Below are positions 34,561 through 46,871 of a stretch of DNA of 64,000 nucleotides, piece by piece. This DNA is from Ascidia mentula (Eukaryota; Chordata; Ascidiacea; Phlebobranchia; Ascidiidae). The stretch covers positions 12,276,001 to 12,340,000 of the forward strand of contig OX387198.1 of the NCBI GenBank assembly GCA_947561715.1. The letters are read 5' to 3'. How positions within the stretch are numbered: the stretch's first letter is position 1; the number at the start of each line of letters is the position of its first letter. The position numbers and the translations under genes were made by a program. Below the pieces are notes generated by a model. The model was not told the origin of the DNA. It saw only the letters and a program-made list of their open reading frames with translations, and ran no database searches.

Positions 34561-37500
34561 TTACAGAGCAGTTTCCACATGTAAATTTTCTCGGATGGAA
34601 ACCACAATCACATTTTCCTGTCGCTCTTCCCGTGGTTGGAGCCTGAAAACGTCACGTAGGCCATCCCGGACCCTATCATAAAGTAGTTTCGGGGCGTTGG
34701 AGTAGATGAGGGGATTCAGAGAGCTGTTGACGGGGAGCAGTATGATTGCTGATACAGCGTATATCACTGGAGGCATAGGGACTCCACCGAAGTTTACAAA
34801 TGCCATGATGGAAATTGGAACCCAGCAAAGAAAATCGGTAACTATTAATCGGAGGATTTTCTTTTGCATTTCTGCCGAAACAAGCAGCGTTAATGGTATA
34901 ATATGTCTGCAAATGCAAATATGCTTACCTTTGTTTTGTGTTGCCGCTCTTTTATCTGTTGGTCTCTCGTTCACTTGCCTGGTACCGGAAGTTGACTTCT
35001 TGTAAATCCAAACGTACGCAAATGCCACGAACATGAAGGCCAGGAAGTTAAGAGTAATGATGGCGATTGAATATCCCCATGCCTTGTCGTTGGTTGTTAC
35101 ATACAGTTTGCTGATGCAAACACTGCTGTTGCTGTAATATCTACACATAAACAATTTTGTGGCTAAATAATTGAAAATTTTGGGCGAATAAAAACGAACC
35201 CCAAATATCCAGAAATATCAAATAGCTCAGTGTAATTGTAATCCTCAAGAATATGCATAAAATCCAACCAGGAATTAGCATCATTCACTCGCATGAGGGC
35301 AGTGCTGATTACTTGGGAATCGTTGCTTGTAGTTGTGAAGTTGTGTTGGAAAGTTACAAATCGATTCATAAAGTTATTCATGCCTGTAAACGCAACGCTA
35401 GTGTTATTCGAAACTGGTTTCACCACCAACATGTACGACAATATCTTACTAGAAAAGTCGACTGCAACATTGTCAAAAAACGGATTCTCATTCATCCAAG
35501 CTTTAGTTTCGAACAATTGTTGAAGTTGAGTTGTGAGTGGAATAAAAGCAATTGTAAACGAGAATGCCCAGGAGAGGATAATGGAAAGGATGACTGTTTT
35601 CAATATCGGTTTCAAGGATGCACCGAGGGGCTGAAACAAAACAGAACATTAACGTGTTTTCATTAAAAGCAATTAGTTCGCAAGTTTGGCGTTCCTTTCA
35701 ATTCGAGGGACAAGGAATGTAGTTGTCAGTTCGAATCCCATCGGACTGAAATTGCTCCCTCTTTCTTTACCCCCTTTCCGGGGATAAAAGACTTCCAGAG
35801 AAAGTTGTTGGGAAAACTTTAAAAAAGGAACGTCACCGGTTCAACCAAGTACATTTGTTTCACTTACGTTTCTCACAGCATACAGTCGGAATATGGTCAA
35901 CAGAACCATTGTAAACACCGATGTTTCGCTTGAAAGCAAAACCACCACCCCCATTATAGTGCAAGTTCCGCTTGATCTCCAAATAAGGTCATTGGCACAA
36001 TAATTTCCGGAGTATTTGATACCAGCGGCGCCCACCATGATCAGATAAACTCCCATGAGTAGATCGGAAACGGATAAATTTAAAACAAGCAGATGGTTTG
36101 TGCTAAATGTAGCAGATTGTGATTCTGTCGTCGCCAACGTTTTGCTTTCCATCACCATGACAACCTCAAATCAAATTAAAGAAATATATGAACACATGTT
36201 TTTATTGAGCAACGAAAACAAACTTAGTTAAATTTACCAAATTTCCGGCAATGGCGAGCATCCCCATTATCCACACAATGGCTCGTAGAAATGGGTTTCC
36301 AATCAACTCGTATCGTGATGAAAATATGTTTTCGTTGATCACTTTTGTATTTGTTGGGCACTCGTCTGACCAATCAGAGCAGTCGCCGACTCCATTAAAT
36401 TTCTACATGGAGTTCGTTTGGGAAAATGTTTAGTAAGTTGGTCGTATTGGCGTCCGTAAACTGCATATTGCGAAATTACTCTTACATGTAATTGAGGAAC
36501 AACGGAACTATTGGACAAAAAATGTGTACCGCAATATGCATGTGTAGTTTTGGGTACGTGGAAGGCGTTTGACGGGCTAATTGGCCAGAAAGCTGGCGAC
36601 AAATGAAAATTAATTGGTAAATTGGCAGTTCTCATCTGGTGGCAAACGTTGAGGTGTGCTTGTGTGGTTAGGTGTAAAGAACATGATTTGTGCAGTGGGT
36701 CACACTTAAACTAATAATGTTTGGTATTGGTCATTTTAACATTGGGTGCTTTTTTAAAATTTTATTTATACTGACGTCATTTTAGTTAATTATGAAAGTA
36801 GCCGCCTCTGTAGTTCGGCTCCCAACTTTTGTTCTGACGGTAAACCGTTAGTGCAGGGGGAACTGAGTGGAGAAAAGGTCTTTCTTCAATTGTAAAACGA
36901 AATTTTGATGACTTGAACAGAAGTAGAAGTTCTTTTTAGAACCGCCTTATAACTTTAGTCGGAATTCGAGATCGCTCAACCAATTTTGGTTACAATAGAA
37001 ACATGCACGGAATTAAAACATCTTTGCCACAGGAAACCGAACTTTTCAGATTGCTATCATGTGTTTACCTTCTCCTTCTTAACGAACAATGGTTGTTTGT
37101 TCTCGCAATAAAACCTTCCGTCTTTTGTGCAGTTTGTTTCGTCACTTTGATCATCGCAGTTGATTACGAGGTCACAAACATCCGATTCGTCGACAGAAAT
37201 CTGCCACAGAAATCTATTGAATACTTAAAACGTATCGGTGGATAACTTGTGCGAAAGAATCAGAAAGGGCAGTATGACAAACAATACTGAACAACAGACA
37301 CCGATACCTATTTTCCTTTTATAGTTAACATACAGCTTTGAAGTGATTTTACCCTAACTCTTGCAATTAGGGTCTTTTCAGATTTTTGTGGATTTGTTGA
37401 CAAGAAATAACTTTACTTTGGCTCCATTTAACGTTGGACAGTAGAACCTTCCTTCCTTTGTGCACAATTCCTCTGGATATTCGTCACTTTCATCCTTGCA

Positions 37501-40500
37501 ATCGATAAAACCGTCACACACTTTGGACATAGGAATGTTGAGAAGTCCGTCTTTTGTGTCGCAGCGTTTCCGATGTTTGCAAAGTTGAGGAATTTCATCG
37601 TGGAAGAAGTCTCGACGTGCGTCACGATTGTAGATCCAACCACCGCAATCCCGCCTCCCATCGCACAAAAGTTTGTTGTCGAGCGTCCAACTCCCCATCC
37701 TCCGCTCCTGTGTAAAACACATCACGTGGTTCCTGGTATGTTTTTGTGCGAACGATTGTTGGAAGGAATTTTTGTAATTAATTTTAACGAATATTTTATT
37801 AGTAGGATTTCGTGGCTGTTATATGAGGTTTTTTCATTCGTAAGTTTTGAAACAGATATCTCTGCCACAAAATCTGTGAATCCGGTGGCGACAAACCAGT
37901 TACTGTAAACTTTTTGCTTAGAAACTCAATTTGTCAGGTAACAGTGGCCATGTGGGACACCTAAAAATGTCCAACGACACATCGACAGCAACATACGTCA
38001 TGACAGCAGTTTTTACATCAACCAGGTAAAAAACAAAGAAAATAGCTAAATAAGCTTGACGAACAAATAAAATTTGTAACGAAAGCGAGAATTAGCTCGA
38101 CATTTTTGACGAATTCTACTTTTCACGCGACTCCTCTTCCAAACTGTATTCTCACTTACATAACACAACCACTTCTCCTGTGTGTAGTTGGTTGTTGTTG
38201 TTGTTGTTAGGCAGTCGTTCTTCACTTTCTCATCAACACTGAAAATATTTGATTCTTTCGTGTTTATATCATAATTAGTATTCTAATTCAGTCTAGATTG
38301 GATTTAACAATTCCTGCAAGTAATCCCAAGTCGTTTGTTTGGAGTTGTCTGGATATATTTCGCCTGTATTTACCGGCCGAGCTGCGTTGCCTTACCACTA
38401 CAATGTACAACATAAGCACCACCGATGGTTTCAATTCAAAGAAAAAAACTTTTTTTTTATCACTTACTAAATTAACTTGCCACAATCTTTGATTTTCCCA
38501 GGTTGACAAAAGCATTCGTCACTTTTATCGGGACAGTCGGTAACGTCATCACACACACTTAACTGTTGGTTTGGTTTATGTTGTTGTAACAGACTCCATT
38601 ATTGTCGAAACAATAGCAACGTGGTTTTGAACTAAATAAAGTTAAAAGGTAATTTGCATTAACGAAATAAAAGGTCTTTTCAAAACTACCTAAAATACCC
38701 TTTATTGCTATTGCTGCACTGCTGAGGGAATTTCCCATTACAATTGCATTCATCACTCATATCAGGGCAATCTATGACGTCATTACAAACACTTGACCTT
38801 GAGATGATCATTGGGTCATTTGTGCATTGGAAACACAATCGTTCGTTTAAGGATGAAGCAGTACGAATATCTCTGCAATAACAAATTTGTTTATGGATGC
38901 AATATTTTGCCAGAAGCAAGTAGTTAAAGCCGTTCTTTTTTAATATTTTTAACCATTAATATAAACAACAAAGCTCATATGACTGAAACTTTAATCAACT
39001 CTGCAAGCGTTTTGTTTTTTTGTCCGTTTTCACTTCAATACAAAGAGTGACGTCCGTAGACACACGATCCAATGGCGTTAAAAAAACGTGATATATAGTA
39101 AGATAAGGAACACAGAGGAAGATGGGAGTCTGCGACAATGCTGACAAGTACGCATACGCAAAAAACAACAACAATCAAAAACGAAATACCTGGGGTCTCC
39201 ATTCTCCGAGGTGTAACACAAATCAGATTTATCATCGCAATCGGCAATGCCGTCCCATAGAAACATTTGCGGAAGATTGCAGATCCTGCCATTCCGAACA
39301 CATTTGAATCCATGACCATTATTCCAGTGTTGGAAAGCTGGACAGTCATTGGAAGGATCGTCATCACAAACAGTCGAACGCTTCCAACAAGTTGGATTAG
39401 GACACTGGAAGTTGGAGGGACAGCTAAAGTTACAATAAGTTTTTCCAACACATTGGATCATTCCTTTGAAAAACTCCTTCACTCTTAGGGCGCATGTTTT
39501 GTTTAACGTGTAGTGGTCATGCTTGTTGTCGCAACTGTATCAAAAGTAAAAATATATTTTGTCACACAACATTAGTTTCGCGAAATATTTTTTTGGAAGT
39601 GCTTAAACATGCATAGCTAATATTCTGTGAATGTTAAGTTTGGTTTTAAATAAAGCAGATTAATGCCAAACTATTCATGCACGACTTGTGTATGCAGAGG
39701 TTAAAAGTTGATGTATGAATAACAATACACAAAGTACAACTTTACCATAATTTCGCGTAGCATCGGTTGGAACAAAACTAACAGAAAGCAAATTGAAGCC
39801 AATAATGTAAATTCTGTGAGCTACAGACAGATGGCCATTGTATCGTCCTATAAGGTCTTATCAGTGCGTCTTCTTGCGACTGTTGTAGACGATATTGCCG
39901 ACCATCCGGTCAGGCAAAGACTTCCACTTTGTGGACAATTCAATCACCGTCATCCGTTGGGCACCAACTTAGGTACATCCATACGGATAAAACAAGGTGG
40001 AAGAAAACTATTGGAATAAGGTAGTTATTCGTGTTTGGAACTCTGTAAAGCAAAGCAAATATAAAGTCTCTCGCGAAGTAGTGAAGATTTCCAATTTACG
40101 TTTTCTTTTTTCCGCTTTCTCGTTTGATGAGCTGTTCTGATAGACTTCCTGGAGCCACTGTACAAAGCCAGTTTTGAGAGGAGAGTTGAGCTGCCAATGG
40201 GCAGCCCGAGCGCTATCTGTGGAGTTACACAAGAAAACCGCCTAATAAATTACGTAAAGTCAGTTTTCCAGCTTAGTGTTTCGGTCGGTGGTGTGAAAGA
40301 GGTTGATCCGTTTGCAACGCACAAAAACCTCACTGTTAAAGCCCACTTTAACCCTGAGCTAAAATAACGAACATTTCAAGCTTATGAAAGAAGAGAGTAG
40401 TGATAATGCAAGCATCAGTACTCGCCCAAAACGCTATTCCCGAGAGCCTGCATCTTGGAAAAAAAACAGTTGAAGTCATGTATGATCGGCAAATGAAACG

Positions 40501-43163
40501 GTGCGATTTTTGTGTGAAGAAAGACTGCCCAAAGTTTTCGATATATTACAACGAACGAAAAGCAGTAGCAAACGCGGCAGCAGACGCAGGCGCAAAACCA
40601 CCGCAAACCGTAGATACGAGCAAGACCTCAAAGGCGGGCCCAGCTTCGCTCGTCCCAACGAAAGACACCCGACCCGTTTACCATCCAAATCCTGGTGTGG
40701 TAAAAAAAGATACCGCCACAACTTCAGTGAAGCACCCACGCAACAAGTTGCCACATCCACCCCAAAGCCAACCATGCGGAACGACGGCATTACAGAAATG
40801 CGGTTCCGCAAACGGAAGAAAACATTGTACTGCCACACTACATACGCAACATCAAGCAAGCATCTCAAATGTCTATGTTGCACACTGCATTCAACAAATC
40901 GTTGTGACGACTGAGCTCCGGATGAAGCCCATCCCGTTGTAACAACACAAACTGCCCGTGTTTATTGATTAGTTAAACATGTAGCACATGTTATAAACTA
41001 ATGCCCAGAGAGAAGGTTGTGTGTAACTATAAGGCAATAATACCAAATGACTTCAACACAACCTGTTTTTAATAATCCAATATATTGTACTTTTGTTATT
41101 GTTTTTGACAATGGCGCCTTCTTTCTACAAACGTGTGTGTATGACTTCCGGCCCCATCCCATCTCTAAATCTCGGTGCCTCTGCAGGGATTGGTTGTTAC
41201 GTCGCGGTCAACATCCCCATTTTTTCTGACCTCTCACTTCTCTATTAAAACAATATTACAAACCCCGCATACAGGAAACCGCCAAAACACCCAAACTTTC
41301 TTTCATTGAACCAACCTTTAAATCCCCACAGCTAAATAACACGACCTTCGAATGAAAAACTTTTTCTAACGTTTTTTCCCATCCTCTTTACTCTTCTCCC
41401 ACTTTTTTCTTTTGTTACATTTTTTTCCTTTTTTTTCCTTTTTTTTTGCCATCATTTATATTATTTCTGTTTCCATTGCTTTTTTGTGTAATATTCGTGG
41501 TGGCGGATTAGTTTGCCCGAATAAAAAACACACAGTGGCCATCTGTCTGCAGCTCACATAATTCATATTATTGGCTCCACTTTGCTTGTATATAAGAGAA
41601 GCAAAAATCTTCAACACTTGTTGGCCACTTTTCGTGCGTTATGATAGTCAATACCAACAACAATATCAAAAATATTTTAAATTTCTTTCTGCGCCACAAA
41701 TGTTTCACTGCGAGGAAATCTGATACTGGTAATAAACGCAGAAAACGTTGCCTCTTTGTATTGCCCAACCATAGTATACTCTTAGTATACTACAGAGCTT
41801 TCCTTACTTTGCGCTTTCCACTGTCCACTTACCTCAACAATATTATTGTTACGTGGAAGTGTTTTGCAATCATCATTTCCCTTGAATATTAAAAGCAAAA
41901 ACACTTCTGAACGCGTGGGGTTTTGAAACGGTCTTGTTTTACCCGACTTTAATATAAACTGTCCAAAATTGGTTATTTCAAGTAAAGTGAAACCCAGATA
42001 ACATCGTCTACTTGTTGGTCAGCACCAATTCAACAAATGTAGGGAACATATTTAACTGTTTGCACCTCATGTAAGGACTGGTAAGGTTTTCAGGATAAGT
42101 GGAAAAGTTGGCCGGTTTCTCATCACTTCCGTCCATGCAAATGGGGCGACGATGATCACAAAACAATCCAGCCCACACCTTCTTCCCATCATCGCAAGTG
42201 AAACCTGCACAAAACACATGAACGTAAATCGGTTTAAAATTCATTAAACTCTGTAAACTAACCAATATATTTAATCAATTTCGAGCTTATGATTTGTAAC
42301 CAAGTACTTACTTTCGCCAGGTTTATATTGTGTTGAAGCGAGCGCGACGAAAGATAGCAGGATTCCAGCCACCTTCAACCAATACCTGATAAAAACACAA
42401 AGGGTTTATATCTTGCAATGATATGTTTCTCGAAATTTTTGGAATGACGTCATCATGCCTTTTAGTACAGTTTTCAAACTTTATGTTCAAGGAACACTGC
42501 GAGGTTATTTAAGCTAACTGCTAATGGCCAAAATTTTTGGCTGAATTTTTATATGAATTATTGTTACTTTTTTGTCTTTATTCTCATCCGCTTGTTACTC
42601 AATCGCTTACTACAAATATTTAGTAGTTTTTGCCAAATCTCGACATTTTATGATGAAACTTAATTATATTCAAAGCGTTTTACTGTCATTTTTGGAAAAA
42701 AAAAATTAATCCCCGGACTGGTTCAATCATATTTCGGATATAAATACTTTAAACCACGCTTAGTTCACTCCAGCCGATCCGTCTGTTTCCAACGCTTACG
42801 AAGGCCGGTAGCCAGCTGTCGGATTGTGACCTGGCATCATTTTTGCGCGATATTGACGGACCAAAATTTCGTCCCGAGCTCACAATGCGACTGGCGAAGC
42901 GAGAGACATCTTGCAAGTTAATGAGACCTGTTAACTAGATCACAGACTAGACCGAGTTTAACCTAACTCTATAAACCGTAGCTCCAACCATGGTAAGACT
43001 TTGCAACGCAACAACAACATTAAATAATTAAAATGTCCGCGCTTAGTTAGATGTTCATTATTTTCCCGCGCAAAAATGATGCCTATTTGTTGTTTTTTCG
43101 ACAAAAATGTGGCTATTTTTCACCATGTAGAGAATTTAAATAGCTTACAAACCTTGCTCCCAT
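34561..43163 (-). CDS. LDLa-repeat class A GPCR, relaxin-receptor-like
   Basis: Start exon 43153-43163 (11 nt, ATGGGAGCAAG) splices to 42312-42385, giving a signal peptide (YWLKVAGILLSFVALAS). LDL-receptor class A-like exons: 42204 leftward, 39189-39534, 38690-38872, about 38468-38562, 37417-37707 (two modules; VCDGFIDCKDESDE), 37069-37200 (NCDDQSDE) and the 5' part of 36239-36402 (DCSDWSDEC), which runs into TM1. 35868-36164 holds TM2-3 (DLLMGVYLIMVG), 35200-35630 TM4 and a very long second extracellular loop, 34927-35140 TM5, and 34561-34871 TM6-7 with DFLCWVPIS and LPVNSSLNPLIY. DLLMGVYL and the NP..Y region resemble LGR7/8 receptors. The usual DRY region reads FRLYAV. No leucine-rich repeats were seen. 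AATAAA overlaps the stop. Confidence 0.8.
38190..38212. repeat. TTG trinucleotide microsatellite
   Basis: GGTTGTTGTTGTTGTTGTTAGG in a GPCR intron. Confidence 0.7.
38560..38640 (-). other. Possible frame break in one LDLa module
   Basis: Cysteine-rich sequence (CYCFDNNGVCYNN) lies directly upstream of the VCDDVTDCPDKSDEC segment but in a different frame. Either a very short intron, a skipped segment, or a 1-nt indel explains it. The GPCR might therefore have a variable module here. Confidence 0.35.
39822..41562. mobile_element. Possible hammerhead-bounded element with internal ORF
   Basis: The left end (39,822-39,882) is a decayed hammerhead on the minus strand (AGCUACAGACAG on the plus strand, core CUGAUAA and GAUAC). 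The right end (41,535-41,562) is a hammerhead 3' half on the plus strand (ACAGTGGCCATCTGTCTGCAGCT). The ends are inverted, as in the 4.4-kb foldback. Between them lie GC-richer sequence with overlapping ORFs (40,400-40,942) and a C/T-rich tract (41,230-41,480). It is inserted in a GPCR intron. Calling this one element is inference. Confidence 0.4.
40400..40942 (+). CDS. Unrecognised ORF inside the putative element
   Basis: 180 codons open, basic and proline-rich, with RCDFCVKKDCPKF near residue 35, a possible metal-binding cluster. An overlapping frame (40,501-40,914) is also open, so openness here partly reflects composition. No reverse transcriptase or transposase motif was seen. It may be a relic of a retroelement first ORF, or chance. 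Confidence 0.25.
   Translation: MIMQASVLAQNAIPESLHLGKKTVEVMYDRQMKRCDFCVKKDCPKFSIYYNERKAVANAAADAGAKPPQTVDTSKTSKAGPASLVPTKDTRPVYHPNPGVVKKDTATTSVKHPRNKLPHPPQSQPCGTTALQKCGSANGRKHCTATLHTQHQASISNVYVAHCIQQIVVTTELRMKPIPL
42750..42890. repeat. Dispersed repeat, left-half copy
   Basis: Matches the left half of 33,200-33,490, same orientation. The right half occurs separately at 44,265-44,420, so something may have inserted between them, or both are partial copies. Confidence 0.55.
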
Positions 43164-44260
43164 TTTTAGTCTGTCGAACCCTGCCTGATTCGTCTTCAAT
43201 CCTCCCGCTGATCAACCAACGACTTCTGCAACACAAAATGTTTTGTGTTGTGTAAGTTACAATTTAACAAATCCTCGTAAAGTAACCAGAATTAAACGAC
43301 TTTATCTGATATAATGTTTGTTGACGTGGATTCGTAACAGCTAATCTACACATACCTGTATAGGATTGAAAAATTTGTTTGCAAATAAGCTAGCCTAAAT
43401 CACAGCAAAATATCCCAACTCAGCAACGAAAATATCAATATACATTGTTACCTAAGTAGATGCCCAGTATATATTCATGCAACCTTTCTATTGACCTTAG
43501 CACAAAGTGATTAAATATAGACAGGCATTGTTACGCAAATAACGTGAATATTCCGCATTGTTCATTTTACCATCTTTATTATGACGATATTTGTCATTTG
43601 CATTCTTTGCACTTCCTGTTGTCCCAACACGAGACTGAGGCTAGGGCACAAGAGCCACGTGATCAGGCATCGCGCGGATTTCAGACAACTAATATCAAGT
43701 GACGCTGTATTTATTCACGCGTAATTGTGTGTTGCTTGCTTTTGATCGTCAAATGTATGTTGCTTACTTGCAATCGTCCGAAGTGTTTTGCTTACTTGCG
43801 ATCGTCCAATGTGTTTTGCTTACTTGCAAACGCAACCCAGCCTAACAAAAAACTTCTTACTTCAAGTCAGAGGGACTGAACATGGGATCATAATTCGTAA
43901 TATTTGTTTATTCAGACGCACGCATCAAGTAGCTTTCTGACTCAAACTAGACATTTAAAGTCAAATGAAGAAATTAATCCTCAGGAGTTGGTGATAGAAT
44001 CGCGCGGATTAAATAGTCGGTGAGTGTTCTGTTGACTTCTTCCCTTCAAAAGGAAGAGCGTAATGTTGAAGAATTTGTGCAAAATAAAATTTTAACCTTG
44101 CCGGAGTTCTCGCTCCGCTTTTCCGCAGATGTTTATTTCGGTACTTGGTTTCCCTTTTCAACAGCGTGACGACTAACTTCCTGCTCAGCATTCAAATATT
44201 TCCATAATCATGACGTTGCAACCACGGTTGCAAGTTGATTGACAGCTTCGTGCGCCGGGC
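43164..44260. other. GPCR upstream region
   Basis: No ORF with a recognisable domain. Tandem-like TTGCTTACTTGC.ATCGTC words recur three times at about 43,738-43,830. Confidence 0.4.
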
Positions 44261-44264
44261 TCCT

Positions 44265-44420
44265 CGCTTGCCAGTCTGACTTTCGGTTTCGTTTGATGTG
44301 TTTTCTTTAGAATACGAAACGACGGTACATTGGAACAATGTTGCTCGTTGCTGTCACATATTGTAGATGTCTTCGTTTGGTCCTGGATGCCACCTACCTT
44401 TGTTTCAGAGAAAAAGATGG
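44265..44420. repeat. Dispersed repeat, right-half copy
   Basis: Matches about 33,380-33,485 (GTTGCTCGTTGCTGTCACA and TTCGTTTGGTCCTGGATGCC). Confidence 0.55.
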
Positions 44421-44429
44421 TGTTTTTGT

Positions 44430-44567
44430 GTTGTGCAGGTTTTTGATTCAACTGGCAGCAGATTAACTTCACGGACAACAAACCAGGTAGACGTACAACC
44501 CTGCACGACTTTCAGGCAGCTTTAACAATCAATACTTCTGCTACATTCTCGCTTCGAGGTGAGTAAA
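44430..44567 (+). pseudogene. Orphan ectodomain exon of the stalk-protein family
   Basis: Resembles the 131-nt exon of genes B and C: FDSTGSRL at the start and ARLSGSFNNQYFCYILASR at the end, followed by gtgag. The two parts are one base out of frame. No other family exons flank it, so it is a relic. Confidence 0.7.
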
Positions 44568-44986
44568 GTTGAATTTCCACACCTGGAGCTTCCATCAACA
44601 AATTGTCAATATTTTCTTTGTCAGTTTATTCTCACGTTTATGTTTTTTACGGTATGCCGTGATGTACTTTTGTCACATTTTGTAATATTGCGTCATACTC
44701 ACGTCATAATTTTTTTGTATTTTGCGTGAACCAATACAACATACTGCAAATAAACAGCATATACTATAGGTAGAATGGCATGGGCAACGATTAAACCTTA
44801 AGGGTTATCGAGTCAGGCGTCTACGTAATGGCGATTTTAATACGGAGAATTACGCTCTGTTGCAGGATCGCAGCAGTGGAATGCACCTAAAAGTGATAGT
44901 ATGCAACCAACCGCATCGGACGTTTTGGTGACATCCACCTAGGTTGCGTGCTTCCAACAGTAATAATAAAAACTTGGTCATATAAT

Positions 44987-45341
44987 AGGGATGCACAAGT
45001 TCGGTTTGCCGAATTTATTCGGCCGAAACCAAGTTTTTTTCAATTATTCGGTTTCGGCCGAATATTTTTGCAAAATTTGTCCGAAACCGAAACTTTTTTA
45101 CTGCATGCAACACTGATACGCAAAGTTTAGAATCATTGTACAAACTGTACTAGTGTGTTTTATTTGTTAATTGTCATCGAAATCAACTTTAAGAAGTTGG
45201 TACAGCATTCTTTAAGTGCCAATAAAAGGCAATATGATAGGATCAGATCCATTCCAGCACATGCTTTGTTTAAATTTATTGCGATTTTAAAGAGATGGAC
45301 ACCAAAATTAGTTTCGGTTGCTTTTTCGGTGCATCACTAGT
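44987..45341. mobile_element. hAT-like MITE
   Basis: Ends are TAGGGATGCAC on the left and GTGCATCACTA on the right, an imperfect terminal inverted repeat of the hAT type. The interior repeats TTCGG/CCGAA words near both ends. A clear 8-bp target duplication could not be confirmed. Confidence 0.6.
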
Positions 45342-45481
45342 TATTAATATCTTCATAACATCGGTGTTAGGCGGTATAAAAACTACGCAGAAAAGTATGC
45401 TCAAGGATCTTAACCAGTTTCTCTAAACTTATCCTCGTCATGATTTTTCCAACGAAGTTAGATTCGGGTAGATATAATAGA

Positions 45482-45627
45482 GCTCTTCTGGCAAACTTTA
45501 TTGTATTTACGTTTCTCGACGTTTCGGCTATTATGCAACAGCCTTCATCAGGAGGAAGTATCTAAGTCTGTTGCATAATAGCCGAAACGTCGAGAAACGT
45601 AAATACAATAAAGTTTGCCAGAAGAGC
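45482..45627. repeat. Perfect inverted repeat, 59-bp arms
   Basis: 45,482-45,540 and 45,569-45,627 are exact reverse complements around a 28-nt loop. Each arm contains GCCGAAACGTCGAGAAACG; the left arm plus loop, read on the minus strand, adds CCTGATGAAGGC. Perfect arms indicate a young event. Confidence 0.9.
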
Positions 45628-46871
45628 AGTATTAAGCAATAAATATGCCTGGCAGCATCAGTAACAATTTAGATATAATAGGGTTTGTTCTTTTGGTCGG
45701 GTAAAGTGATTGCTTTTGAGTAGATGTAGACAATGTTATTTTGGGACGGATACATTTTTCTGGTATTTAAAGGAATATCTACTGCGGAGTTTTAAACTTT
45801 ACAAAGTAGTAAATTCTGATCACAAAATCATTCTTTATCCTCGTCCTAAACAATGGATCAACTTAAAAGCCGATCAAATTAAAACTCCAAAAATGTCTGG
45901 TATTTGCTGCCGTCAGGCTCAATAGAAATACGATCCAAGCTAAAACTCCTATCCGGATGCGTGGAAATACCCGCCTTTAGCTTTGCAGCCAATGTGACGG
46001 AGTTGTACAACAGGTATAGCGCAACGGTAAGCACGGTTTATGTAGACAGCGGAGCATGATTTTTCAAGTGATTCGAAGTGACGTTACGTTGGAGGGGTGA
46101 CGCTGGCACTACACGCATCATTGAGCACCGTTTCAACGTACGTGTTGAGTTGTGCGATCGGGTTTATAATGCGGTTGAGCTACAATTACGGCATTTCACA
46201 ATTATAGATATGTATCAAACGTTTCCATGTTTTTGCGAGAAACACACAATGTGAAAATGTTTTTTAAGAACTGTACCCACTAATTATTTTTATTTTGTTA
46301 TTTCACCATTGATGTGTTTTTCAGCAGTTGGTAATATGAACAAAAATTAAACCAGAGTCAAATTTTCCCCTTTATGTAGTCTACCTTATAGCAATTTTAA
46401 ATATTACTTGAGGTGCTTCATACTACGAATGGCTCAGTCCGCCCAGATGTTTGAAAAGTCGACACGGTTTGCCATGGAGATATTTGCCCACTCGTTTAGT
46501 CAAACCGCCTACTTAAGAATGTAAAAACCGTATTGACAAATTGGTAAACCCCGGACTCGCACGATTGCTTGTCACTCATGGATGTAAAAACAGACGTGGA
46601 ACTTCGTGCCATTGCACCATGAATGTTTCGCGGCGGAGGAACAGAAGAAGTTGCACTACAGTCAAACTTCAGATCTAGATATATCGATGCTTTACTTGCT
46701 CCAGTTAACATTAATTTAAAATCTGATAAACGCGCAAACAGTCACCGTGAGGAATTTAGGTTGTTGGAGTTTTGTTCGCACAAAGTTACTGCATTTTTTT
46801 CTTAGTTCTGGTGACCGAAAGGTGCATTTTTTCATACTGTGATGTGAGAGTTTTACTATCAGTACAAAAAA

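Noticed and set aside
44987..45341. 8-bp target duplication of the hAT-like MITE
   Set aside because: The flanking 8-mers are only partly alike; no duplication is claimed.
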